A stretch of DNA of 64,000 nt. Source: Mucilaginibacter terrenus (GTDB lineage Bacteria; Bacteroidota; Bacteroidia; Sphingobacteriales; Sphingobacteriaceae). Positions within the stretch are counted from its first letter, which is position 1; each line of letters begins with the position of its first letter. Of this stretch, positions 44,774-53,211 are shown in pieces. The translations under genes and the position numbers were made by a program. The stretch covers positions 2,108,001 to 2,172,000 of the forward strand of contig NZ_QWDE01000001.1 of NCBI RefSeq assembly GCF_003432065.1, in the 5' to 3' direction. The notes under the pieces were generated by a model, which searched no databases, was not told the origin of the DNA, and saw nothing but the letters and a program-made list of their open reading frames with translations.

Positions 44774-45606
44774 AATAGTTTTACCTGGGGTAGTATCAGC
44801 GCTCTTAACAGCAACCCAAACTTATACCTGTCAGACACTCTAACTCTTGCACTCATTACGTGCGCGGGCTCTAACCTCCTTATCTTGTTGAAAAGCACCC
44901 AGTAGTAGGTATATGCAAGGTAAACGCCCTTTCGTGCTGTTTTAGGCAGGCCGCGTATTCCAGCAAGCGCTTGTTCAAAATCTGCCTCTATCTCTTCCTC
45001 TATTAATCTCTTATGCTTTTGGTCGAAGCTGTTGATCTGTAAACCCGGAAAGTACATCCTGCCCAAATCAAGTGAATCAGCTTTTATATCACGTAAAAAA
45101 TTCACTTTCTGAAAGGCTGCACCCAGTTTCATAGCCGGGATCTTCAAACGTTCGTACAGCTCATTATCATTCTCGCAGAATACGCGCAGGCACATTAAAC
45201 CAACCACCTCTGCCGAGCCTAGTATGTATTGTTCATACAACCTCCGAGAATAGGTTTGCTGGTTAAGGTCCATCTCCATGCTATCCAAAAAGGTATCTAT
45301 CAGCACCTGGTCTATACCGTACTTGCGCACGGTATGCTGAAAGCTGTTCAACACAGGGTTCAAGCTAACGCCCATTTCAAGTGCCGCGTAAGTTTGCGAG
45401 CGAAAATCTTTCAGCAGTGCTGCTTTAGGATAGCCGTGAAATGAATCAACAATTTCGTCGGCAAAGCGAACGAAGGCATAAATGTTATAAATGGGGGTTT
45501 GCAGGCGTTTATCAAGCAGCCTTATCCCAAGAGAAAAAGATGTGCTGTAAGTACGTGTAACCAGCTTACTGCAGGTGGTACTTATCTCGTCAAAGAGCGC
45601 TTTCAT
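44770..45606 (-). CDS. crtB: Phytoene synthase
   Basis: The 278-residue squalene/phytoene synthase condenses two geranylgeranyl diphosphates to phytoene. Motifs are YSTSFSLGIRLL near residue 20, the first Asp-rich motif YAFVRFADEIVDSF near 44-57, and the second VNFLRDIKADSLDLGRMYFP near 165-185. It shares an ATGA overlap with idi and is divergent from a CarH-type photoreceptor gene that probably represses it in the dark. No crtI or lycopene cyclase gene is adjacent. Confidence 0.95.
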   Translation of the reverse strand: MKALFDEISTTCSKLVTRTYSTSFSLGIRLLDKRLQTPIYNIYAFVRFADEIVDSFHGYPKAALLKDFRSQTYAALEMGVSLNPVLNSFQHTVRKYGIDQVLIDTFLDSMEMDLNQQTYSRRLYEQYILGSAEVVGLMCLRVFCENDNELYERLKIPAMKLGAAFQKVNFLRDIKADSLDLGRMYFPGLQINSFDQKHKRLIEEEIEADFEQALAGIRGLPKTARKGVYLAYTYYWVLFNKIRRLEPAHVMSARVRVSDRYKFGLLLRALILPQVKLL

Positions 45607-45651
45607 ATATTATTTTAGCAAGCCCTTCTGTTTTAAGTTGAGCCTGCTTTA

Positions 45652-45716
45652 CAAACATAATATTTTGTTTAATGTTTTTTGTAAAAAGTTAAACAAAATT
45701 CTTGGATTTACTTTTG
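45652..45716. promoter_or_regulatory. Divergent crtB/carH promoter region with 11-bp inverted-repeat operator
   Basis: ATTTTGTTTAA (45662-45672) and TTAAACAAAAT (45689-45699) form a perfect inverted repeat with a 16-nt spacer. On the minus strand TATGTTTG (45652-45659) is a -7 match 45 nt from the crtB start. On the plus strand TACTTTTG (45709-45716) is a -7 match ahead of carH. The repeat thus lies between both -7 elements, where a repressor would block both. A third TTGTTTAA lies at 45729 and a lone TTAAACAAAA at 46737. Confidence 0.7.
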
Positions 45717-45788
45717 CATAAAAGAACATTGTTTAAATTTTTAATTTAATTTAGCAACAGCAAACCACCTGTTCGGATCCACCGCCTT

Positions 45789-46676
45789 ATGAGCACTACC
45801 GCCCGCTATTCTATTCGTGACCTGGAGAAACTTTCCGGTATTAAGGCCCATACTATCCGCATATGGGAGAAGCGTTACGATATAATTAAGCCCAGCCGTA
45901 CTAACGCCAACATCCGGTTTTACTCTAACGACGACTTACGGCATATCCTTAACATCAGTTTGCTGAATAAGAACGGGTATAAGATCTCTGCTATCGCTGG
46001 CATGTCTGATGCGGATATAGCGGGCCACATGTCCACAGTTACCCTGACCGGAGACGGAACGGAAGCTGTACAGGAGAACCTTTTACTGAGCCTAATAGAA
46101 ATGAATGAGGCGATGTTCAATCATGCGTTCATGAGCATCTTACTAAAGATGGGGTTCGAGAAAGCTTTCATCAACGTTATATTTCCCTTTTTCGAAAAGA
46201 TAGGTGTAATGTGGCAAACGGGATCAATTAACCCCGCCCAGGAACATTTTTTTTCTAACCTGATCAGGCAGAAGATAATAGCCGCCACAGATGCTGTCAA
46301 GACCAGCGAATTTGGAGCAGGGCAATTAGTACTTCTGCTTTTGCCGGAGAACGAACTTCACGAGATTGGTTTGCTGTTTTACAACTATGCATTTAAAATA
46401 CGAGGGTACCGTACAATTTACCTCGGCCAATCCGTTCCGCTGGAAAGCCTGCCGCTTGTTGCAGAAACCTGTAAGCCAGACGTAGTAGTTACCGGCATGA
46501 CCACATCTCTTAATGCTTTATCGCTACCGGACTATGCACATCTACTAAGAAAAGCCCTGCCAGGCATCCCGGTATATTTTACCGGAAGATTGATTACAGG
46601 GAAGATAAGCGACTTTGGAAAAAACTTTTATTCAGTTGCCGATCTTGTTTCTTTACTTCAAAAATCCGCAGCATAA
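45789..46676 (+). CDS. carH: CarH-type B12-dependent photoreceptor, MerR family
   Basis: The 295-residue protein has a MerR winged HTH (YSIRDLEKLSGIKAHTIRIWEKRYDII, residues 7-33) joined to the two-part cobalamin-binding module. The four-helix bundle carries W142 in VMWQTG and E152-H153 in NPAQEHFF; the Rossmann part has ELHEIG with H191. These correspond to Trp131, Glu141/His142 and His177 of Thermus CarH, with identical W-to-E spacing. CarH tetramers with adenosylcobalamin bind DNA in the dark and fall apart in light. Its position next to crtB fits light-induced carotenoid synthesis. Light sensing is inferred from conserved residues. Confidence 0.9.
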   Translation: MSTTARYSIRDLEKLSGIKAHTIRIWEKRYDIIKPSRTNANIRFYSNDDLRHILNISLLNKNGYKISAIAGMSDADIAGHMSTVTLTGDGTEAVQENLLLSLIEMNEAMFNHAFMSILLKMGFEKAFINVIFPFFEKIGVMWQTGSINPAQEHFFSNLIRQKIIAATDAVKTSEFGAGQLVLLLLPENELHEIGLLFYNYAFKIRGYRTIYLGQSVPLESLPLVAETCKPDVVVTGMTTSLNALSLPDYAHLLRKALPGIPVYFTGRLITGKISDFGKNFYSVADLVSLLQKSAA

Positions 46677-46690
46677 CAACACTATTGCAA

Positions 46691-46800
46691 CTTAAAGTTA
46701 AAGTGCTTTACTTTGTCTAACGCATTGTACTTAAAATTAAACAAAACGCAGGTTTTAAGCATACATTTTTAAATGAGCTTAAAGTTGTGAGCTTAAAATT
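46691..46800. repeat. Cluster of CTTAAA[AG]TT repeats
   Basis: The 240-nt gap between carH and the response regulator gene contains CTTAAA[AG]TT at 46691, 46730, 46778 and 46792, with a related inverse GCTTAAAACC near 46751. One copy runs into TTAAACAAAA (46737), identical to the operator arm upstream of carH. It may be a binding-site array or low-complexity drift; the region is AT-rich. Confidence 0.4.
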
Positions 46801-46916
46801 ATAACCATTAAAAATTAGAACGATAATCCAATATCTTATAACGAAATTAAAGCTTAATTAATGTTTATCAAGCCTTTACGGAATGGTATTTGTAATGCTT
46901 GAGAGAATTAAACGAG

Positions 46917-47279
46917 ATGGCAAAACGGATACTTATAATTGACGATGACGAGGATATTTTGGAGATACTTAATATAGTGTTCCAGGATGAAGGGTATGAT
47001 GTGGTAGTTTCGAATACCAGCGAGGCAGCGGATCATATATCTGTTATCCACCCGGACATTGTATTGCTAGATGTAAGGATAAAAGGCAGCACTAAAAACG
47101 GGCTGCAAATATGTGCCGAAATAAAGTCGCTCTATCCAGATTTAAAGTTGCCGGTTATACTTGTTTCGGGTGAGCACGACCTTGCTTCGTTAGCTAAACA
47201 ATGCGGTGCAGACGGTTTCATACCAAAGCCGTTTGATATCTTCAAAATGACAATGCAGGTAAATAAGCACCTTATGTAA
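46917..47279 (+). CDS. Single-domain response regulator
   Basis: The 120-residue receiver protein starts at the ATG at 46917 (MAKRILIIDDDED). It has acidic pocket IIDDDE near 7-12, phosphoacceptor Asp in IVLLDVRIKGS near 53, switch Ser in ILVSGEHD and Lys in FIPKPFD near 104. There is no output domain. No kinase gene is adjacent, so its partner is elsewhere. It lies 240 nt downstream of carH. Confidence 0.9.
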   Translation: MAKRILIIDDDEDILEILNIVFQDEGYDVVVSNTSEAADHISVIHPDIVLLDVRIKGSTKNGLQICAEIKSLYPDLKLPVILVSGEHDLASLAKQCGADGFIPKPFDIFKMTMQVNKHLM

Positions 47280-47390
47280 AATTTTCAAACTTCATTTTGC
47301 GTTTTACCGTAAAAATTGCCACATAAAAAGCAATTACTTTTTTAATAAACAGATAATTCACCTACATACAATATAGTATAAGCCGGTCAC

Positions 47391-47930
47391 ATGAGCAACG
47401 ATACAAATAAGCCCGAACCAAGAAAGAAAATAAGCCTCGGCTCTAAAAAATTACGGGGATTTTTCCTCTCCCACCTCGATAAAATTTATTCTGCAAAAGC
47501 ACACCTGGTGAACCATCTGCCTACTATTAAAGAGGAAGCTCACTTCGCCGATCTTAAGATAGCCGTTCGGGAAACTATAGAGGATGTAGAACGACAAATG
47601 GCACGCATGGAAGTTATTTATGAGTTGCTGGACTCCAGCCCTAACAATGCAAATTGCGGAGGGCTTGCGGGCCTTGTTGACGATGCCTTTGAAGACATAA
47701 AAAAACATGCTAAAGAAAATGAACTGCGCGATATGTCTATCGTGTTCTATCTTCAAAATATAGAGAGCCTGGAAATGGCGTCGTTCCAGGTTTTGCAAAT
47801 GGCTGCCGTTAAGCTCAGGAACAAACAGATAAAACAACTGCTTAGAGAAAATTACGACGAAGCAAAAGCCGACCGTACGCTGTTGCTGCTTATCGGCTCC
47901 AAATATATTGTGTCCAGCACGGGAAGTTAG
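47391..47930 (+). CDS. DUF892 ferritin-like protein
   Basis: The 179-residue protein matches the YciE/DUF892 family, a four-helix ferritin-like bundle: LRGFFLSHLDKIYSAKAHLVNHLPTIKEEAHFADLKIAV and VIYELLDSSPNNANCGGLAGLVDDAF, ending with LLRENYDEAKADRTLLLLIGS. Family members are stress-induced and may bind a di-metal site, but the role is not settled. It is part of a run of plus-strand stress-type genes. Confidence 0.88.
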   Translation: MSNDTNKPEPRKKISLGSKKLRGFFLSHLDKIYSAKAHLVNHLPTIKEEAHFADLKIAVRETIEDVERQMARMEVIYELLDSSPNNANCGGLAGLVDDAFEDIKKHAKENELRDMSIVFYLQNIESLEMASFQVLQMAAVKLRNKQIKQLLRENYDEAKADRTLLLLIGSKYIVSSTGS

Positions 47931-48003
47931 GGTTTTAACGCTGCTACTCTTATAAACAAACATTTTTAGCGCTCCGGCATTTTTACTTTAAACAAGTGAA
48001 CAC

Positions 48004-48486
48004 ATGGATCAGCTAAAAAAAACTCTGCTGTCGGCCTTTATGGGTACTAACTTCATGACAGCTTATAGTGCGCTTCACTCCTATTTTGCAGGTGAAAACT
48101 TTCGCGAGCCAGACCATCTACAAACCATGGTAAAAAGGCTTGTGCCTGCGCTGGATAAAAAATGGTTAACCATTGCCGGCTGGGGCGCGCATTATGCCAT
48201 GGGGGTTGTCTTCGCCGGCATTTACGTGGAGCTCTGGGAAGCAGGGAAAATAAAGGCCAATCTCAAAACAGCGTTGGTTATTGGCGGTATAAGCGGCATT
48301 GCCGGTGCGCTAATATGGAAGGGAACGTTTAAAGCACACCCGCTGCCACCATGGATAAACTATAACAAATACTACCTGCAGCGTATACCTGCACATGTAG
48401 TGTTTGCCATATTCGCTACACTTAATTACCAGCTCATTAGAGATAGTAAACGCAAAAAGGCTGCCTTATTAAAAACCATTGTTTAG
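48004..48486 (+). CDS. Small integral membrane protein of unknown function
   Basis: The 160-residue protein has three or four hydrophobic segments (LLSAFMGTNFMTAYSAL, GWGAHYAMGVVFAGIYVEL, TALVIGGISGIAGALIW, AHVVFAIFATLNYQLI). The GAHYAMGV and small-residue-rich helices look like DUF1440-type membrane proteins, but I cannot assign it firmly. It follows the DUF892 gene by 73 nt. Confidence 0.7.
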   Translation: MDQLKKTLLSAFMGTNFMTAYSALHSYFAGENFREPDHLQTMVKRLVPALDKKWLTIAGWGAHYAMGVVFAGIYVELWEAGKIKANLKTALVIGGISGIAGALIWKGTFKAHPLPPWINYNKYYLQRIPAHVVFAIFATLNYQLIRDSKRKKAALLKTIV

Positions 48487-48558
48487 CTAATGCTGAGTTC
48501 AAACAAATAACCTCAAAATTCCCTTATAAATAATAATTTAAGTTATAAATAACTTGTT

Positions 48559-49620
48559 ATGGATAAGATGAAGGCTGCCTTAAAGACCGAAAAAGGCGAT
48601 TTTGAGATCTCTGAAGTTGAACGCCCCACGCTCCCGGCACCAGATTGGGTGCTTGTAAATATAAAGGTGGTGGGAATATGCGGAACCGACCTGCGGCACT
48701 GGAAAAAAGCAGAACCCCACCTGGCATGCAAAATAATGGGCCATGAAACTGCGGGCGAAGTTGTTGCCGTTGGCGATCAGGTAAAAGATTTGAAAGTTGG
48801 CGACCGCGTAGTAGTAGAGACAGTATTGGGTGATGAAAGCTGCGACTGGTGCCGCGTACAGCAATATAATTTATGCCCTAATCTATACCCGGTAAGATCA
48901 GAAACTGTATCGCGCGACTTTGCTGAGTATGTAATTGCTCCGGCGAAAAAATGCTATAAACTGCCGGAGAACGTAAGTTACAAAGAAGCTACTTTGCTCG
49001 ACACCTTTTCGGTGGCATTACATGCCATACAGCTAAGCCAAATAAAGTTAAACGACAAGGTGGTTGTAATTGGAGCAGGCTGCATTGGCTTAGGTCAGTT
49101 ACAACTCGCTAAAATTTGCGGGGCTGATGTTGTTATTATAGATAAAGTAGACTCCGCTCTGCAACTCGCTAAAGAACTTGGTGCCGATGTAGTAATTAAC
49201 TCTGATAAAGAGGATCCAAAAGATAAAGTAATGGCTTTTACCAATGGGCGCGGTGCTGATATAGTTTTTGAATGTGCCGGTGGCGAGGCAATGCCCATTA
49301 CGCTTCCGCAGGCCACAACCTTTGCACGAAGGGGCGGCAAGGTGGTTATAGTAGGTGGTTTTGACGAAGGCATCACCACCATAGGTTTGGAGTGGCAGCG
49401 GATGCAAATGTCCGAAATAAAGCTTATTGGAAGCGCGAGTTATTCGTACTGGGACATCTATCCTGAAATGCAAATGAGCTTGGAACTTTTAGCAAAGGGA
49501 AAACTCAACGCAAAAAAAATGATCAGCCATAGTTTTGCACTGGACGATATTAACCAGGCATTCGAAACAGCTAAAAACAAGCAGGAAACTGCAGCCGTAT
49601 TTGTAGCGCTAACTACATAA
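48559..49620 (+). CDS. Zinc-dependent medium-chain alcohol/polyol dehydrogenase
   Basis: The 353-residue MDR protein has VVGICGTDLRHWKK (catalytic Zn Cys) near residue 38, GHETAGEVVAVGDQVKDLKVGDRVVVE near 65-90, and Rossmann motif VVIGAGCIGLGQLQLAKICGADVVIID near 175-200. The structural-zinc lobe has CDWCRVQQYNLCP, only three of the usual four cysteines. It resembles sorbitol/threonine dehydrogenases using NAD(P). The substrate is not predictable. A hairpin follows. Confidence 0.92.
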   Translation: MDKMKAALKTEKGDFEISEVERPTLPAPDWVLVNIKVVGICGTDLRHWKKAEPHLACKIMGHETAGEVVAVGDQVKDLKVGDRVVVETVLGDESCDWCRVQQYNLCPNLYPVRSETVSRDFAEYVIAPAKKCYKLPENVSYKEATLLDTFSVALHAIQLSQIKLNDKVVVIGAGCIGLGQLQLAKICGADVVIIDKVDSALQLAKELGADVVINSDKEDPKDKVMAFTNGRGADIVFECAGGEAMPITLPQATTFARRGGKVVIVGGFDEGITTIGLEWQRMQMSEIKLIGSASYSYWDIYPEMQMSLELLAKGKLNAKKMISHSFALDDINQAFETAKNKQETAAVFVALTT

Positions 49621-49623
49621 ACT

Positions 49624-49654
49624 AAAAAGGCGAGCTTCATGGCTCGCCTCTTTA
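49624..49654. terminator. Bidirectional terminator
   Basis: AAAGGCGAGC and GCTCGCCTCTTT form a stem between the dehydrogenase gene (+) and a small convergent gene (-). Confidence 0.8.
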
Positions 49655-49657
49655 GTT

Positions 49658-49822
49658 TTACCCTGCATCGGAGTCATCTTCCAGGTCGGTACCCTGGTAC
49701 GACTTCACTTCGCCATTGGAGAGTTTCACTTTCACCTCGCCGCCGTTTACCTCTATTACAGAACCTTCACCTTCGGGAGCCAATACCTTTTGGCCTTTCA
49801 CAAATTTTACTCCGCTTTCCAT
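49658..49822 (-). CDS. Small conserved-looking protein, 54 residues
   Basis: An ATG at 49822 opens a 54-codon frame on the minus strand: MESGVKFVKGQKVLAPEGEG, then SVIEVNGGEVKVKLSNGEVK and an acidic tail DLEDDSDAG. The KGQKVLAPEGEGSVIEVNG part resembles a small SH3/KOW-like beta barrel. Strong codon-like composition, a terminator 4 nt after the stop and tandem placement just ahead of the SDR gene's 3' end (the SDR stop is 9 nt upstream) support a real gene transcribed with it. No function is known. Confidence 0.75.
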   Translation of the reverse strand: MESGVKFVKGQKVLAPEGEGSVIEVNGGEVKVKLSNGEVKSYQGTDLEDDSDAG

Positions 49823-49831
49823 ATTTCTAAG

Positions 49832-50605
49832 TTATATCAGCTGCAAATGCGGCCTTATTTGTATATTAACTACATCGCAACGTTTTGGCTGACATAACGC
49901 AAACAAGATGGCGCCGGCAATATCCTCAGCTTTTAACATTTCGAGGTTTTCCTCTTTTTCCTGCTGATCCGGTACACTTACCGGCTGCATATCTGTACCT
50001 ACCGCGCCTGGTTCTATAAGGGTAACCTTAATACCCGCTTCGTTAACCTCTTTACGCAGCGCTTCTGAAAAGCCTTGTATGGCCGACTTTGTTGCAACGT
50101 ATATAGAGCTATTTTGCTCTCTTATATCGGCACTCATCGATCCAATATTTACAATGTGGCCGCTTTTATTAGCTCTCATACGGTCCAGTGCCTTGCGGGT
50201 ACAACCCATGTAGCCCAGAACGTTTGTTTTAACAACCTCTTCCCAGTCAGCATAATCTCCTTCGCTCACGCTTTGGAACGCAAGCGCAGCGTTATTGATC
50301 AATACATCTAGCTTAGAGAAACGTTCGTCCGCTTCACTAAATAAATGGTCTATTCCTTCGCTGGTGGCCAAATCGGCAACAATGCCGTGCAAATTTCCAC
50401 TAAATTCCTGCCCTTTTACGCTGGCAAGGGTATCATCCAGGTGCTGCTGATCGCGCCCGGCAAAGAGCACGTTTGCACCTTGCTGCGCTAATGCTATTGC
50501 CGCGATCCTTCCAATACCGGTTGTACCACCTGTTATAATAATTGATAAACCGTTTACCGTTCCGGGTAAAATGTCGTGTAATAACTTATCTGTTTCAGCT
50601 GTCAT
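49832..50605 (-). CDS. Short-chain dehydrogenase/reductase
   Basis: The 257-residue protein starts at the ATG at 50605 (MTAETDKLLHDILPG); longer in-frame starts as far up as 50926 encode unrelated, promoter-like sequence. Classical SDR motifs are IITGGTTGIGRIAAIALA near 23-40, NNAALAF near 103 and the catalytic Ser/Tyr/Lys in IGSMSADIREQNSSIYVATKSAI near 150-170. It uses NAD(P)H; the substrate is unknown. The 54-codon gene follows directly. Confidence 0.92.
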   Translation of the reverse strand: MTAETDKLLHDILPGTVNGLSIIITGGTTGIGRIAAIALAQQGANVLFAGRDQQHLDDTLASVKGQEFSGNLHGIVADLATSEGIDHLFSEADERFSKLDVLINNAALAFQSVSEGDYADWEEVVKTNVLGYMGCTRKALDRMRANKSGHIVNIGSMSADIREQNSSIYVATKSAIQGFSEALRKEVNEAGIKVTLIEPGAVGTDMQPVSVPDQQEKEENLEMLKAEDIAGAILFALCQPKRCDVVNIQIRPHLQLI

Positions 50606-50807
50606 AGTTATATTGTTTTTATTAATTTCTGCGATTAATGATGTCCAATGGTACATACCCGTGAGAATGGCATTGCGGACCGGCAGATATAAAAACATGA
50701 GCTGGTATGTGTCTGAAAAACAGAAAAGGTGTATTTGTGTTTCATTAAAAGAAAAATGATTAATTAATACTATCATATACACCATATGGTGTTTGAGCTG
50801 CTTTACC

Positions 50808-51479
50808 ATGCCTGACTCTCCATTAAAATATTCCTTCTTTAAGCGCAACGGGTTGACACTATTTTTTTTGGCGCTTTTCATTATTACTCTGGTTGCCCAG
50901 GCATTCACCGGATGGAAACAAAACAACCAGGAGATACAGGAAAAAGGCGGACAAGCACTAACGTTTGGCGCCTACCTCGGATCGGGCCATTTCTTTTCCG
51001 CCACTTTCGAGAACTTTCAAAGCGAGTTTTTGCAGATGGGGATGTATGTACTTTGCACTGTAGGATTACGGCAGATAGGATCGGCAGAATCTAAAAGTAT
51101 GGAGGGCGAAGAAGAGGTAGACCGTGAACCTAAACCCGGGCCCGATGCACCTTTTGCTGTTCGCAAAGGTGGCTGGCTGTTATGGGTTTATAGTAATTCA
51201 TTGTCTTTGTGTTTCCTGGGTTTGTTCCTTTTGAGTTGGGCAGGGCATTTGTATGGCAGCTTTACCAACCACAACGACGAGCAAATGCTGATGCATAAAC
51301 CACAGGAAGATCTGCTAACTTATTTGAGTGAACCAGAATTTTGGTTTGAAACATTTCAAAACTGGCAAAGTGAGTTTTTGTCTATCGTGTCTATCGTGTT
51401 CCTCACCATCTACTTGCGTCAAAAGGGCTCGCCTGAATCAAAGCCTGTTGATGCACCACATATGGAAACAGGTAAGTAA
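50808..51479 (+). CDS. DUF6766 family membrane protein
   Basis: The 223-residue protein starts at ATG 50808 (MPDSPLKYSFFKRNGL); a GTG/ATG 15 nt upstream is possible. It has four TM segments arranged as two similar halves, each a TM, then TFxNxQSEF (ATFENFQSEFLQMG near 70; ETFQNWQSEFLSI near 190), then a second TM ending LRQxGSxESK. This internal duplication is typical of the DUF6766 family, whose role is unknown. Confidence 0.82.
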   Translation: MPDSPLKYSFFKRNGLTLFFLALFIITLVAQAFTGWKQNNQEIQEKGGQALTFGAYLGSGHFFSATFENFQSEFLQMGMYVLCTVGLRQIGSAESKSMEGEEEVDREPKPGPDAPFAVRKGGWLLWVYSNSLSLCFLGLFLLSWAGHLYGSFTNHNDEQMLMHKPQEDLLTYLSEPEFWFETFQNWQSEFLSIVSIVFLTIYLRQKGSPESKPVDAPHMETGK

Positions 51480-51537
51480 GGCACACTTTGGACGGCTCAT
51501 CTATTCCGCCTATATTGCCGTACCAAACTTACCAAAC

Positions 51538-52464
51538 ATGAAACGCAGAAACTTCATGCAAAGCTCGCTGCTGGCAGGTGCATCGCTGCTTGCAGGCAAT
51601 GCTGTAAAAGCAAATATAGCTGGCAAACCGGCGGGAGATAAGATAGCCGGCAAACCGTTCAATTTAAATTACGGCATTCACGATGGCATGTTTAAAAACC
51701 ATGCAGGTGATGACTTTATTAATCAGATAAAGTTTGCTTACGACCAAGGTTTTAGGGCGATTGAAGACAACGGAATGTCTGGCAGGCCGGTAGAACAACA
51801 AAAGAAAATAGGCGATACCCTGGCCAAGTTGGGCATGGGAATGGGCGTGTTTGTGCAGCCGGGCTTAAGTAACGATGGTAATATGCTGGCGACAGGCAAA
51901 AGCGACCAGGTAGATAATTTTATAAAGTCGTGTACGCAGGCCGTCGAAGTTGCCAAGCGAATTAACAGTAAACTGGTAACAGTGGTACCCGGCGACTTTC
52001 AACGAAACCTACCTATAGGAATACAAATGGGGAATGTTATAGAAGCTATCAAAAAAGGAGTTGCTGTTTTGGAGCCTCACGGCATTGTTATGGTGCTGGA
52101 GCCACTAAGCGACAACCCGAACCTTTTTCTGCGCACACCAGACCAGGGATTTGAGATATGTAAAGCCGTAGGCAGCCCATCCTGCAAAATATTGTATGAC
52201 ATGTACCACGTACAGCGCAACCAGGGCAACATACTTCCTACCCTTGACTGGGCATCTGATGAAATTGGCTACTACCAGGTTGGCGATAACCCCGGCCGCA
52301 ACGAACCCGGTACTGGTGAAATAAACTATAAAAATATATTTAAGCACATCTATAACAAAGGGTACAAAGGGGTAGTAGGGATGGAACATGGTATTGCCGG
52401 GAAAGGCAAAGCTGGCGAGCTCGCGCTGATACAGGCCTACCGTGAGGCAGACAGCTTTTTATAA
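51538..52464 (+). CDS. Tat-exported TIM-barrel protein (hydroxypyruvate isomerase-like)
   Basis: The 308-residue protein starts at ATG 51538 with a twin-arginine-type signal (KRRNFMQSSLLAGASLLAG). The AP_endonuc_2/xylose-isomerase-like barrel follows: LNYGIHDGMFKNHAGDDFINQIKFAYDQGFRAIED, VLEPLSDNPNLF (metal Glu), CKILYDMYHVQRNQGN (metal His), YYQVGDNPGRNEPGTGEINY and VGMEHGIAGKG. The GDNPGRNEPGTGEINY segment is typical of hydroxypyruvate isomerase. Its location in the periplasm is inferred. The stop overlaps the next start by 1 nt. Confidence 0.92.
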   Translation: MKRRNFMQSSLLAGASLLAGNAVKANIAGKPAGDKIAGKPFNLNYGIHDGMFKNHAGDDFINQIKFAYDQGFRAIEDNGMSGRPVEQQKKIGDTLAKLGMGMGVFVQPGLSNDGNMLATGKSDQVDNFIKSCTQAVEVAKRINSKLVTVVPGDFQRNLPIGIQMGNVIEAIKKGVAVLEPHGIVMVLEPLSDNPNLFLRTPDQGFEICKAVGSPSCKILYDMYHVQRNQGNILPTLDWASDEIGYYQVGDNPGRNEPGTGEINYKNIFKHIYNKGYKGVVGMEHGIAGKGKAGELALIQAYREADSFL

Positions 52465-53018
52465 TGATACGACAAGCCCTACCCGAGGACGCTCCGCAGA
52501 TTGCCCCTTTGATAATTTTGGCGATGGGGCCGCTGGCAGCAAAGTTTGCCAATACAGACGATACCAACGCTACACGAGCGCTTTTCGAGCGTTTTATAGG
52601 AGAGCCGTTAAATCAGTATAGCTACCAAAACATTTTAGTTGATACAGAAGAAGATGCGATAAGAGGGATGATCATGGGATATGACGGCGCACAATTGGAT
52701 GTGCTCCGCAGCCGCTTTCTTGATTATATACGCGGAACACTGGGCTTTGAGGGCACACCTGAGGATGAAACGTCTGCCGGTGAATTTTACATTGATTGCC
52801 TTGCTGTATATCCGCAATACCAGGGACTAGGCATCGCAAAAGAGTTGCTCAAAAGTACAATCGAAAAAGCAGCTGCCAACGGGCATGCTGTTGTAGGTTT
52901 ACTGGCAGATGTTGATAATCATAAAGCTCAAAAGCTTTATACAAGCATGGGCTTTACTATTTGCGGCAAAAAATACCTTTTAGGAGGGCAGCATTACCAT
53001 ATGCAACACAATTATTGA
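52464..53018 (+). CDS. GNAT family N-acetyltransferase
   Basis: The 184-residue GNAT protein has IRQALPEDAPQIAPLI at the N-terminus, the acetyl-CoA-binding motif YPQYQGLGIAKELL near 130-143 (Q/RxxGxG/A) and the C-terminal NHKAQKLYTSMGFTICGKK. The substrate is unknown. It is coupled to the TIM-barrel gene by a TAATG overlap. Confidence 0.92.
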   Translation: MIRQALPEDAPQIAPLIILAMGPLAAKFANTDDTNATRALFERFIGEPLNQYSYQNILVDTEEDAIRGMIMGYDGAQLDVLRSRFLDYIRGTLGFEGTPEDETSAGEFYIDCLAVYPQYQGLGIAKELLKSTIEKAAANGHAVVGLLADVDNHKAQKLYTSMGFTICGKKYLLGGQHYHMQHNY

Positions 53019-53211
53019 GAATACAGCAACCATCGTTAGCTGAATTTAGCCGCTAATTAATTAACAAATAGATAAACAAAATGGCCTTGCAGGTTATTTA
53101 GTAAACCATATGTTTATTGGCACTGAGGAATGTACCTCATTGCTTATTAAATACATTTTTATTATCATATTTGATTTTACAACTTTAATAACCGAAAATA
53201 CAAATACCACT

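Noticed and set aside
50606..50926. 107-residue N-terminal extension of the SDR protein
   Set aside because: The added segment is low-quality, precedes the normal SDR start by far and overlaps the promoter region of the divergent DUF6766 gene.
51328..51537. 70-residue extension of the TIM-barrel protein
   Set aside because: It overlaps the DUF6766 gene in another frame and would bury the Tat signal.
53110..53211. 34-residue extension of the phosphohexomutase
   Set aside because: The segment is Ile/Phe-rich, unlike this cytoplasmic family's N-terminus, and the family starts at the ATG at 53212.
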